DNA of 57,333 bases, from NCBI GenBank assembly GCA_036511595.1, contig DATCBY010000009.1:1-57333 (forward strand), written 5' to 3'. Below, one piece after another: positions 49,643-57,333 of the stretch. The stretch is from DASZQY01 sp036511595 (lineage in GTDB: Bacteria; Pseudomonadota; Alphaproteobacteria; Rhizobiales; Kaistiaceae). Made by a program: the position numbers and the translations under genes. Position 1 is the first letter of the stretch; each line of letters starts with the position of its first letter. A model generated the notes under the pieces. That model searched no databases and was not told where the DNA came from. It worked only from the letters and a program-made list of their open reading frames with translations.

Positions 49643-52600
49643 CTACTGCAGCGCCCGCGCCGGCCTGGACGGCTTCAGGCGCGGCAACGGAACGGCGGCG
49701 AGGCCCGGACCCGTGATCGGCGTCAGGACCGGGCCGGGGTCGGTGACCACCTGGGTATCGGTCAGATCGGGGATGCCAGCGGCGTCGGTGTCGCGCTGAC
49801 GCGCCTGATCCGCGGCAGCAGCCGCCGCGGCGTCAGCCTTTTCGGCGGCATCATCCGCATCTTCGGCAGCGGCGGCGTCGGTCAGACGCGCGGCATGAGC
49901 GCCCTCCGCCGCAGCCGCAGCCGCGTCATGGACCTTGGTGGCAGCAGCCAGTGCGGCGGCGGCAGTCTTCTCTGCGGTCCTGGCCACGTCGGCGCGAGAA
50001 CGGGCGGCAGCAGCGTCGGTGGCGGCGGCCGCCCTCGCCGCCCCGGTCTGCTGCGGGGCCGTGGCGGTGTCGGTGGTCTGGCTTGCCGCGGATTGTTGGC
50101 CGTCGACCATCGGGGCATCGGCCGGCGCGTCCGCCGCCTTGCCGGCAGCATCCTTCGCGGCGCTCTCAGCCGCGACGGCGGCGCTCAGGCGTGCGTCGGC
50201 GGCGTCCGCCTCCGCGCCGGCGCTCGTCGCCGCCGCGGCAGCGACGGCGGCAACAGCGCGGGCATCGGAGACAGCCGTCGCCGCTTTTGCCTCGGCGGCC
50301 GATGCGACGGCGTCGTTCTGCACGACCGTTGCAAGCGCGGCGGCAGCCGCACTGGCGCGATCATGGGCGGTGCTTGCGGCGACGGTGGCGCTGGCGGCCG
50401 CCGCCGTTGCCTCTCTCTTTTCGCGTTCGGCACGCGCCGCATCCTGACGGAACTTGAGTATCTCGCGCGAGAAGCGTTCGCGCTCCAGGTGATCCGCGTC
50501 CTCCATGGCGATGATCTGCAGCATGCGCGCCGCCTGCCGCGTGCTGAGATAGGAGGAGAGCGGTATGGCGTCGATGGTCCGCGTCGGGGCCGCCAGCGGA
50601 CCACGAAAGGCGATGCCGATCTTCGGCGGGATGCCGTCGGCTTCGCCGATGTCGAAGGCAAGCGTCCAGTCGCTGTCGAGAGACAGCGCGCCAAGGTCGA
50701 TGGCGGTATCGCCCTGAAGGGTGGAGTTGGGGCCGTGGACGGTGAGATCGTCGAGGCGGGCGGTCCCCCCGGCGATGGCAAAAGCGCCACCGGCATCGGC
50801 GAACGCCAGCGAGTCGGCGTCGAGCTGATCCGTGACCGTCGTCTTGAGCGCCTCGTCGCCGTACTGCTCACCGAGATCGGCAACGCGCACGATCGCCGTC
50901 GCGGCGTTTGGATTGACGAAGCGCGCCCGGCCGTTGTGAATGGAGACGGTGCCACCACCGGTCATGTTGGCGATCAGTGCAGACGGGGAGCGCCCGGTCG
51001 CCTCGAAATTCGAGGATAGGTCGAACGTGCCGGTCGCAACCGGCTGCCCGTCGCTTTGCCACAGGAATGTCTCCAGTGCCGCACCGGTGACGTTGACCTG
51101 CCCGGTGAGGTTGGCGTTGCCATCGACGTTCTGGACAGAGATGCCGCCGCTGGCGCTGCCGCCGGCAAGTGTGCCGCCCGTCATGTCAAGGTCGAGACGC
51201 TGCGGCTGGATCGTCAGGGCGAGCTTTGGCGCAGCGACGACGAGACCGCCCACGGACAGGCGATCGGCGGTGACCGCGAGCTTGCCGCTGAGTTGTCCGT
51301 AGGTCGGGGGCGTGAACAGATTCTTCGACCATGGCGCCTTGGGGTCGTCCGTCGGCTGCGGGGCCGAACCGAGGCTGAGCGCAGTCAACCAGCCGAGATC
51401 GGCCGCATCGACCGCCAGATCGCCGTCCAGCCGCCAGCCGGTGGGCGCCGGCGACACCTTCACCGAGCCGCCAACGGCACGATCGGCAACGCTGCCATGT
51501 GTCCACGTCACCGCCAGGCCGGACGTATCCGCCGACAGGGCGCCCTTGAGGTCCAGCTTCGCGCCGACCGCGCCCGGGATGCCGAGGCCAGCCATCGACG
51601 CGACCGGCGCAAGATCGTCAGAAGTCGCCGCGAGCGTGCCGGTGAACGATGGATTCCAGGCGGCGCCGATAACGAGCTTGCCGGACGCGGCAGCGAAGAG
51701 ACCCGCAAAATCCGCCCTGACCGTCGTCGCAAGACCGCGCTCGGGCGCACCGTCGGCATCGATCTCGACGTGGGCACCACTGTCCGCGCCAGGCGCGGTG
51801 GCCGCGAGGCCGAACTGGCGCGCCAGCGACGCGCTGTCTGGAGAATCGAGAACCACCGAAAGCTTGCCGGCGCTCTGGCGCCACTCCGTGGTGTTTGCCA
51901 CCACCTGCAGGCCGGCGACAAAGGTCGTCGGGCCGGCGACCCCGTCGAGCGTCACGCCGTAACCGGCCGCGCCGTCCTTCGGCGGAGCAAGAATGCGGAC
52001 GTTGGCGAATGCGGGGCCAAGGGCGGCGCCATTGCGGGTCAGCCAGTCCGCGATGCCGCTGTCGGGGGCGAACTTGCCGACAATGCGTGCCAGCCCGTCG
52101 AAGGTCGTCGCCTCGAGCCGGATGTCCAGACGCCCGCGCGGGCTCGGCGACTTCAGGCCATCGATGCGGCCACCCGTGACCCTGAAGCTGGCGCCGCCCA
52201 GATTGCCGACGCCGAACTGCACCACGCGCAGCACATCGTCTTTGTAGTCGGCGTCGATCAGGACGTCGCCGGCGGTGACGTTGTCATACTGGAGGGTGCC
52301 GGCGGCGAGGCGCACGGAGAAACTGTCGGCAAGAGCGACGGCGGCGCTCGGCTCGGAGCCGAGCAGAAGCGTGGCCAAAGCCTTCATCTGATCGAGATCG
52401 ATGCGATCGGCCTTGAGGTCGGTGCTGAATTCGCGACCTCCTTCATGGCCCGCGCCCCACGCAAAGCTGCCGGTGACCGTGGCGTCGCCGATACGCGCGT
52501 TGACATCGTCGACCGATATGCGGTCAGCACCGATGACGGCGTCGCCGGAAACGTCGAACGAGGCAAGCGGCTCACCGGAAGCCGGCCGGGCGGCACCGCG

Positions 52601-53917
52601 CCACCACGCCGCGAACGCCGCCGGCTGGGCGACGGCGAGATGCACCGCGCCGGCAAAGCCGATCTGGCGCCTGATAGTCAAAGTGCCATCGGCGGAGATA
52701 GTCGCCTGTCCGGGAAGGTCGGCCCGGAAGCCGCCAATGCGCCAGCCGCCGGCGTCGGTAGAGGCGGTGAAGGAAATGCCCTGCACTACCGAACCGCCCA
52801 CGACGATCGCCGGAACGCTGATGGCGATCCGCCCGGGAACGGCGGGCAGCGTGAGGCCCTGGACCGCAGCGAAAACGTACCGGACGGCCGCGGCGACGTT
52901 GACGGGAGCGGCCGGTCCACCCCCGAACGTGCGATCGAGGTCCAGCTGTCGCGCCTCGGCAACGGCCTCGAACGAGGGCTGCTTGCCGAAATTGAGGGTC
53001 AGCGAGCCGGCGACGCTAGTCGGCCGATCCACGGGGCCAGCCGCCACGACCGCCTTGTCGATGACGATGCGTTGGCGGGTCAGCGCGAAGCTGCCTTCGC
53101 TGTGGAAGCCTGAGCTCTTGCCGGCATCGGGCTTGGCCGCATCCGTCGCATTGGCGTCCGATGCGGGCCTGGTCGCATCCGCCAGCCCGTTGAGCTGATA
53201 GGTGCCGGCGTAGCTGAGCCCGGTTGCCGCAGCGGCGGCGAGCACACCGTCGACCGACACGGCGACCGGCACCTCCGCCGGGCTGACATCGCCTTTTACC
53301 CGGATGGTGCCATCCTCTAGCTGCCTGCCGGTCGAGAACCGGAAAGGCACCGTCCGTCCATCGTCTCCGTAGCTGCCATCGAGGCGCCACGGACCCGCCA
53401 GCGAACTCGCAGAGACGGTAGCCGTGATACCGCCGAACGACAGCGCCACCCCTGTCGACGTGTCGTCATACTGGAATGTCCCGTTCTTGATCTCGACGTC
53501 TGCCAGGACGACCTTGTCGGGCGCGATCGCCTCGCCGGGGGCGCGACGCCGCATCCAGTCGATAGAACCATCGGCGGCGGCCGTGACGCGGACTTTCGGT
53601 TCATCGAGCGTCATCGCCGAAACATGAATCTCGCCCTGCAGCAGCGGCACCAGCTCCAGCGTGACGGCGAAGCGAGCGACGGTCATCAGCGGCGCCCGTG
53701 GATCGCCGACCTCGACGTTGGTGAAGGTCAGCGAAGGCGACGGCAGAATGGCGACATGGGCAGTGCCGGCGACGTGCACCGGCTGGCCGAGAATGCGCGA
53801 AGCCTGCTGCTCGAAACCGGCCTTGTAGTTGTTCCAGTCGACGAACCACGGCACGACCAGTGCCGCAAACAGCAGCGCGACGATCGCGCCGCCGACGATC
53901 AGGTAGAGGCGGTTCAG
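49643..53917 (-). CDS. Giant AsmA-family protein with alanine-rich tail; CTG start
   Basis: A 1424-residue envelope protein. The N-terminal helix LYLIVGGAIVALLFAALVVP is followed by the AsmA domain (WFVDWNNYKAGFEQQASRIL, LPSPSLTFTNVEVGDPRAPL), repeated beta-rich segments, and the AsmA_2 C-terminal region with IHNGRARFVNPNAATAIVRV. Residues from about 1150 on form an Ala-, Asp- and Glu-rich predicted coiled coil, then a Pro-rich end (PLPRLKPSRPAR). The natural start appears to be CTG at 53917: GGAGG lies six bases ahead, the helix would otherwise be lost, and no ATG, GTG or TTG exists before the upstream stop. AsmA-like proteins bridge the periplasm and move phospholipids to the outer membrane; this one is inner-membrane anchored. 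Confidence 0.88.
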   Translation of the reverse strand: MNRLYLIVGGAIVALLFAALVVPWFVDWNNYKAGFEQQASRILGQPVHVAGTAHVAILPSPSLTFTNVEVGDPRAPLMTVARFAVTLELVPLLQGEIHVSAMTLDEPKVRVTAAADGSIDWMRRRAPGEAIAPDKVVLADVEIKNGTFQYDDTSTGVALSFGGITATVSASSLAGPWRLDGSYGDDGRTVPFRFSTGRQLEDGTIRVKGDVSPAEVPVAVSVDGVLAAAAATGLSYAGTYQLNGLADATRPASDANATDAAKPDAGKSSGFHSEGSFALTRQRIVIDKAVVAAGPVDRPTSVAGSLTLNFGKQPSFEAVAEARQLDLDRTFGGGPAAPVNVAAAVRYVFAAVQGLTLPAVPGRIAISVPAIVVGGSVVQGISFTASTDAGGWRIGGFRADLPGQATISADGTLTIRRQIGFAGAVHLAVAQPAAFAAWWRGAARPASGEPLASFDVSGDAVIGADRISVDDVNARIGDATVTGSFAWGAGHEGGREFSTDLKADRIDLDQMKALATLLLGSEPSAAVALADSFSVRLAAGTLQYDNVTAGDVLIDADYKDDVLRVVQFGVGNLGGASFRVTGGRIDGLKSPSPRGRLDIRLEATTFDGLARIVGKFAPDSGIADWLTRNGAALGPAFANVRILAPPKDGAAGYGVTLDGVAGPTTFVAGLQVVANTTEWRQSAGKLSVVLDSPDSASLARQFGLAATAPGADSGAHVEIDADGAPERGLATTVRADFAGLFAAASGKLVIGAAWNPSFTGTLAATSDDLAPVASMAGLGIPGAVGAKLDLKGALSADTSGLAVTWTHGSVADRAVGGSVKVSPAPTGWRLDGDLAVDAADLGWLTALSLGSAPQPTDDPKAPWSKNLFTPPTYGQLSGKLAVTADRLSVGGLVVAAPKLALTIQPQRLDLDMTGGTLAGGSASGGISVQNVDGNANLTGQVNVTGAALETFLWQSDGQPVATGTFDLSSNFEATGRSPSALIANMTGGGTVSIHNGRARFVNPNAATAIVRVADLGEQYGDEALKTTVTDQLDADSLAFADAGGAFAIAGGTARLDDLTVHGPNSTLQGDTAIDLGALSLDSDWTLAFDIGEADGIPPKIGIAFRGPLAAPTRTIDAIPLSSYLSTRQAARMLQIIAMEDADHLERERFSREILKFRQDAARAEREKREATAAAASATVAASTAHDRASAAAAALATVVQNDAVASAAEAKAATAVSDARAVAAVAAAAATSAGAEADAADARLSAAVAAESAAKDAAGKAADAPADAPMVDGQQSAASQTTDTATAPQQTGAARAAAATDAAAARSRADVARTAEKTAAAALAAATKVHDAAAAAAEGAHAARLTDAAAAEDADDAAEKADAAAAAAADQARQRDTDAAGIPDLTDTQVVTDPGPVLTPITGPGLAAVPLPRLKPSRPARALQ

Positions 53918-53978
53918 TAGTGCCTCCGCCCGTCGTTAGCGCGCGCGGTGGGTCGCGCCGAGAACCCTCCGGTCATCG

Positions 53979-55394
53979 TCATGGCGGCGCGACGATTTTG
54001 CCGGGATTCATGATGCCCCGCGGGTCGAGCGCCTGCTTGATCGCCCGCATGACTGCGAGGCCGGTCCCGTGCTCGCGCTTGAGGTATTTCATCTTGCCCT
54101 GGCCAACCCCGTGCTCGCCGGTGCAGGTGCCTTCCATAGCGATGGCGCGGAGATTGAGCCGGCCGATGAAGTCGTCGATGCGGGCGTGCTCGGCTGTGTC
54201 ATTGGGGTCGGCGAGAATGGTCAGATGGAAGTTGCCGTCGCCGACGTGGCCGACGATGGGGGCGATCAGCCCGGTAGCCTCGATGTCCGCCGCTGTCTCG
54301 GTCACGCACTCGGCCAGCCGCGATATCGGTACGCACACATCAGTCGCAACCACCTTGGCGCCGGGGCGCAGCGTCTGGGCGGCCCAATAGGAATCGTGAC
54401 GCGCCTGCCACAGCCGCGTGCGTTCCTCGGGCTTCACCGCCCACACGAACTCGCCGCCGCCGCATTCGCGCGCGATCTCGCCGAACTGCGTAGATTGCTC
54501 GCGCACCGATGCTTCGCTGCCGTGAAATTCGACGAAAAGCGTCGGCGTCTCGGGCAGTTGCAGCTTCGAGTAAAGGTTGCTTGCCTTGACCATCGGGACA
54601 TCGAGCAGCTCAATGCGGGCAACCGGGATGCCGCTCTGGATTGTCAGGATTGTGGCGTTGCAGGCGCCCTCCACCGAAGCAAACGCCACCACGCCCCCGG
54701 CGATCGCTTCGGGAATGCCCTGCAGGCGAAGTGTAAGCTCCGTGATGACGCCGAGCGTTCCCTCGGAGCCTACGAGGAGACGGGTGAGATCGTAGCCGGC
54801 GGAGGATTTCTTCGCCCGGTTGCCGGTCTTCACCACCGCGCCATCGGCCATGACGGCGGTCAGGTTGACGACGTTGTCGCGCATCGTGCCGTAGCGGACC
54901 GCGTTGGTGCCGGAGGCGCGGGTGCCGGCCATTCCGCCGAGACTGGCATCGGCGCCGGGGTCGATCGGGAAGAAGAGCCCCTGCCCGCGAAGATACTCGT
55001 TGAACTGCTTGCGGGTGACGCCCGGCTGCACGACGCAATCAAGATCCTCGGCATGGACAGCGACCACCTGGTTCATGCGGCCGAGATCGATGCACACGCC
55101 GCCGAAAGGCGCGTTGACGTGGCCTTCGAGCGAGGTGCCGACGCCGAAGGGAATGACCGGCACGCGATGCTCGCCGCAGACGCGCACGACCTCGACGACC
55201 TCGGCGGTCGTCAGCGGGAAAACCACGGCGTCGGGAGGCTCGCTCGGCAGCCACGTCGTCTGCTGGCCGTGCTGGGCGCGGATCGACACGGAAACGGAGA
55301 AGCGATCGCCGAAGCGCTGCCGGAGAACGGGCAGCGCGCGGGCGATGCCGGGGGCGTTCCGCTCCGGAACCTGGATGGGACGCTGCACCGTCAT
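53979..55394 (-). CDS. FAD-binding oxidoreductase, D-lactate/glycolate dehydrogenase (GlcD/Dld) type
   Basis: A 471-residue FAD enzyme of the GlcD/cytochrome-linked D-lactate dehydrogenase group. The PCMH FAD-binding domain has VPVIPFGVGTSLEGHVNAPF near residue 83 and DPGADASLGGMAGTRASGTN near 138; the C-terminal cap has PIVGHVGDGNFHLTILADP with metal or substrate His residues and EGTCTGEHGVGQGKMKYLKR near the end. It oxidises a 2-hydroxyacid and passes electrons to cytochrome c or quinone. ATG 55394 is taken as start. It stands 61 bases upstream of the AsmA start on the same strand, with no obvious functional tie. Confidence 0.88.
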   Translation of the reverse strand: MTVQRPIQVPERNAPGIARALPVLRQRFGDRFSVSVSIRAQHGQQTTWLPSEPPDAVVFPLTTAEVVEVVRVCGEHRVPVIPFGVGTSLEGHVNAPFGGVCIDLGRMNQVVAVHAEDLDCVVQPGVTRKQFNEYLRGQGLFFPIDPGADASLGGMAGTRASGTNAVRYGTMRDNVVNLTAVMADGAVVKTGNRAKKSSAGYDLTRLLVGSEGTLGVITELTLRLQGIPEAIAGGVVAFASVEGACNATILTIQSGIPVARIELLDVPMVKASNLYSKLQLPETPTLFVEFHGSEASVREQSTQFGEIARECGGGEFVWAVKPEERTRLWQARHDSYWAAQTLRPGAKVVATDVCVPISRLAECVTETAADIEATGLIAPIVGHVGDGNFHLTILADPNDTAEHARIDDFIGRLNLRAIAMEGTCTGEHGVGQGKMKYLKREHGTGLAVMRAIKQALDPRGIMNPGKIVAPP

Positions 55395-55560
55395 CTCACA
55401 ATCGCCGCCGCTCCGGAAAGAATTGCTGCTTTGCACCGTAGCAAATGCGGCAGGTCAGCCAAAGCCTTAATGGCTACGACCCGACGAGAGATGCAAGAAA
55501 CGGAATGCGCCGGCGCGGGCCTGTGCTAGGTCAGCTTCTCCGCCTGGGAGGCTCCGCTAA

Positions 55561-56487
55561 GTGCCGGCGACCGTCAACCACACCATGACCCCCACCGAAT
55601 GGGGTCTGCTGCTCGTCCTGTCGCTGCTCTGGGGCGGCTCCTATTTCTTCAACGCCGTCGCAATAACCGCGCTGCCGCCGTTCACCATCGTGGCGGCGCG
55701 CGTCGTGCTCGGCGCGGCGTTCCTGGCGCTGGCGCTCCGCCTGACCGGCGGCCGGCTGCCCGGCGATCGCGCCAACTGGCAGTCGTTTGCGGTGATGGGC
55801 ATCCTCAACAACGTCATCCCGTTCAGCCTGATCGTGTGGGGACAGGGCACCATCCCGAGCGGCCTGACCTCGGTCCTCAACGCCACGACGCCGCTCTTCA
55901 CGGTCATCGTCGCTCACTACCTCACCAACGACGAGCGGATGACGCCGCTGCGCGTCGGCGGCATCGTCGTCGGCTTTCTCGGCGTCATCGTCATGATCGG
56001 CGGCGACGTCCTCGCCAAGGCAGGCGCGCATCTCTTGCCCGAGATCGCGGTGCTCGGCGCTTCGGTGAGCTATGCCTTCTCGGTGGTCTATGGCCGGCGC
56101 TTCTCGCGGCGCGGGCTGGCGCCGCTGGCCAGCGCGACGGGCCAGCTCACGGCATCGGCGGTGATGATGGTGCCGATCGCCCTCCTCATCGAGCGGCCGT
56201 GGCTGCTGCCCTTGCCCGGCGCGGAGGTCTTCGCCGCCCTCCTCGGCCTCGGCGTGGTGTCGACGTGCCTCGCCTACATCATCTACTACCGGTTGCTCGC
56301 CGCGGCAGGCTCGGTCAACCTGATGCTGGTAACGCTGCTCATACCGGTGACGGCGATACTGCTCGGCGCCCTTGTCCTGGGGGAGCGCCTCGACGCCAAC
56401 GACTTCATCGGCATGGGCGCCATCGCGCTGGGTTTGGCGGCGATCGACGGACGGGCGTTCCGTCTCTTGCGCCGGGCGCCGGCGTAG
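55561..56487 (+). CDS. DMT/EamA-family transporter
   Basis: A 308-residue inner-membrane exporter with ten hydrophobic helices arranged as two EamA repeats. The first repeat starts LVLSLLWGGSYFFNAVAITA (residues 18-37) and contains GTIPSGLTSVLNATTPLFTV; the second contains LGLGVVSTCLAYIIYYRLLA and ends GERLDANDFIGMGAIALGLA. Family members export amino acids, nucleosides or metabolites; the substrate is not predictable. A GTG at 55561 with GGGAGG nine bases ahead is the probable start. Divergent from the FAD oxidase gene with 166 bases between. Confidence 0.88.
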   Translation: MPATVNHTMTPTEWGLLLVLSLLWGGSYFFNAVAITALPPFTIVAARVVLGAAFLALALRLTGGRLPGDRANWQSFAVMGILNNVIPFSLIVWGQGTIPSGLTSVLNATTPLFTVIVAHYLTNDERMTPLRVGGIVVGFLGVIVMIGGDVLAKAGAHLLPEIAVLGASVSYAFSVVYGRRFSRRGLAPLASATGQLTASAVMMVPIALLIERPWLLPLPGAEVFAALLGLGVVSTCLAYIIYYRLLAAAGSVNLMLVTLLIPVTAILLGALVLGERLDANDFIGMGAIALGLAAIDGRAFRLLRRAPA

Positions 56488-56638
56488 CGGCACTCCGTCA
56501 AGGCCAAAAACCGCCGCGGGTGATGCCCGGTAGCATCACCGGGCAATTAGTTCGGTCGACAACCATTGGTACAGTTGTAGGCGAGCGGCGTTCGTAGGAC
56601 GATTGGGCTGAGGGGCGCCGCTCGCGGCGGGAGGACAC

Positions 56639-56875
56639 ATGATGCCTGACCTGAAAATGATGGAGATCAACGGCACGACGTTGATCGCCATTGAAGACCC
56701 GCGCATTGTCGCGGCGATGAAAGCCTTCGATTACGTATGGTCGGAGAGCCCGAAGACCGAAGCGCGGGTCAAGCTGGTGGTGCGCAATCTCGAGGAACTC
56801 TGCGCCAAACTCGCCGGGACCGGCAGCCCGAAGGCGCCGATCAAACCCGCCAACGGCGCCCGCAAGCGCGCCTAG
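56639..56875 (+). CDS. Small hypothetical protein
   Basis: A 78-residue protein: acidic N-terminus MMPDLKMMEINGTTLIAIED, helix RIVAAMKAFDYVWSESPKTE, helix RVKLVVRNLEELCAKLAGTG and a basic tail. Two adjacent ATGs (56639, 56642) follow GGGAGGA; the second has the better spacing. No signal peptide or membrane helix. Its last four bases overlap the end of the convergent DUF6496 gene. No known family could be assigned by eye. Confidence 0.65.
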   Translation: MMPDLKMMEINGTTLIAIEDPRIVAAMKAFDYVWSESPKTEARVKLVVRNLEELCAKLAGTGSPKAPIKPANGARKRA

Positions 56876-57069
56876 CGCTTCGCCCGCGTGGTCTTCTTCG
56901 CCGGCACTCTCTTGCCGGCACGGCGCGCCTCGGAAAGGCCGATGGCGATCGCCTGCTTGCGGCTGGTGACCTTCTTGCCGCTACGACCGCTCTTCAGCGT
57001 GCCGTGCTTCATCTCGTCCATCACCTTCTCGACCTTCTTCGACGCGGCTTTCGAATATTTGCGGGGCAT
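56872..57069 (-). CDS. DUF6496-like small basic protein
   Basis: A 65-residue lysine- and arginine-rich protein: MPRKYSKAASKKVEKVMDEM, KHGTLKSGRSGKKVTSRKQA, IAIGLSEARRAGKRVPAKK. The pattern MKHGxLKSG...VxSRKQAIAIGLSEAR is that of DUF6496 proteins, small histone-like or DNA-binding candidates of unknown role. ATG 57069 is preceded by a GGAGAG site. It overlaps the convergent small gene by four bases. Confidence 0.78.
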   Translation of the reverse strand: MPRKYSKAASKKVEKVMDEMKHGTLKSGRSGKKVTSRKQAIAIGLSEARRAGKRVPAKKTTRAKR

Positions 57070-57197
57070 GGTGGTTCTCTCCTGGCGGTTGCCCTCCGTT
57101 GCCGCATAACGTTGGTTTGTTGCGGATGGTTCCGCAGGACGTTGCAACAAAGACCAGTTCCAATGTCACCGGCGATACCTTAGCGCGTCGACGACTA

Positions 57198-57333
57198 GGC
57201 CGTGTTGACGGTTTTTGACGGGAGACCCGAGTTTTGATTCAAGGCTTCCTTTCTGAAGGAGGCAGCATTGAGTCGGGGCGATCTGACGGACGCGGAATGG
57301 CGCATTCTCAATTCATTGTTGCCGGAGCGGGGC
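57198..57333 (+). mobile_element. IS5-family insertion sequence, left end (cut by window edge)
   Basis: The element probably begins at GGCCGTGTTGACGG, just after a CTAG (57195-57198) that could be the target site. A strong GAAGGAGG site leads to the transposase start at 57268. The right end and second target copy are outside the window. Confidence 0.6.
57268..57333 (+). CDS. IS5-family transposase, N-terminal fragment
   Basis: Twenty-two codons up to the window edge read (TTG)SRGDLTDAEWRILNSLLPER, the standard N-terminus of IS5-family (IS427-like) transposases. The TTG start has AAGGAGG at correct spacing. Whether the gene is intact cannot be judged. Confidence 0.85.
   Translation, partial: MSRGDLTDAEWRILNSLLPERG

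Noticed and set aside
51056..53113. Open frame of 685 codons antisense to the AsmA gene
   Set aside because: Product is rich in Arg, Ala and Gly without domain pattern, and it mirrors a clear AsmA gene; typical GC-rich shadow.
54069..55529. Open frame of 486 codons antisense to the FAD oxidase
   Set aside because: Composition is a shadow of the FAD-enzyme gene and has no family features.

Overview
The window looks like the chromosome of a GC-rich alphaproteobacterium, most likely order Hyphomicrobiales (Rhizobiales). Evidence: a circularly permuted two-piece tmRNA with an ANDNYAEARLAA tag, an alpha-type SspB, paired BA14K secreted proteins, the run thyA-folA-hflK-hflC-degP, a DUF4169/ribbon-helix-helix pair behind fumC, and class I IlvC. 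Genus and species cannot be read from the sequence.

There are two halves, split by a tRNA-Lys(CTT) at 24.7 kb. Left of it (1-24.7 kb) is accessory DNA. From 0.2 to 16.5 kb lies a catabolic region: a hexuloisomerase-like SIS protein, a sugar ABC importer (binding protein and two permeases, no ATPase), ribokinase, FucU/RbsD mutarotase, an SDR, a frameshifted hydrolase-like gene, a lone opposite-strand creatininase, a PLP dehydratase, an aspartoacylase-like deacylase, a frameshifted ThuA-like protein, an FGGY kinase, an M42 peptidase and a BtpA/SgcQ protein. Together they suggest uptake and breakdown of a sugar linked to an amino or amide moiety; the substrate is unknown. From 16.5 to 24.5 kb is a graveyard: a truncated outer-membrane barrel, remnants of a recombinase, IS3 and IS630, TraX, a cold-shock gene, small orphan genes, and a decayed defence locus: an OLD-family ATPase/nuclease next to a UvrD-like helicase (Gabija-like), followed by a chimeric ORF with a PglZ-like piece.

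Right of the tRNA (24.7-57.2 kb) is dense core genome with almost no broken genes. Branched-chain amino-acid synthesis is spread over leuA, ilvC and ilvBN; leuA and ilvBN each have a short leader peptide with clustered regulatory codons, and ilvBN has a clear intrinsic terminator, so both look attenuated. Between them sit a P450/acyl-carrier-protein/hydrolase trio, a secreted lectin-like protein, a DUF2461 protein and a caspase/CHAT-like protein. Then come miaA, serB, degP, hflC, hflK, folA, thyA, a truncated MFS gene, an LLM flavoprotein, ssrA next to sspB, fumC, a giant AsmA protein with a CTG start and an alanine-rich tail, a D-lactate/glycolate-type oxidase and an EamA transporter. An IS5-family element begins at the right edge. 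No stretch above about 300 bases lacks a proposed feature; the larger gaps (18124-18375, 18903-19138, 19352-19642) show nothing recognisable.
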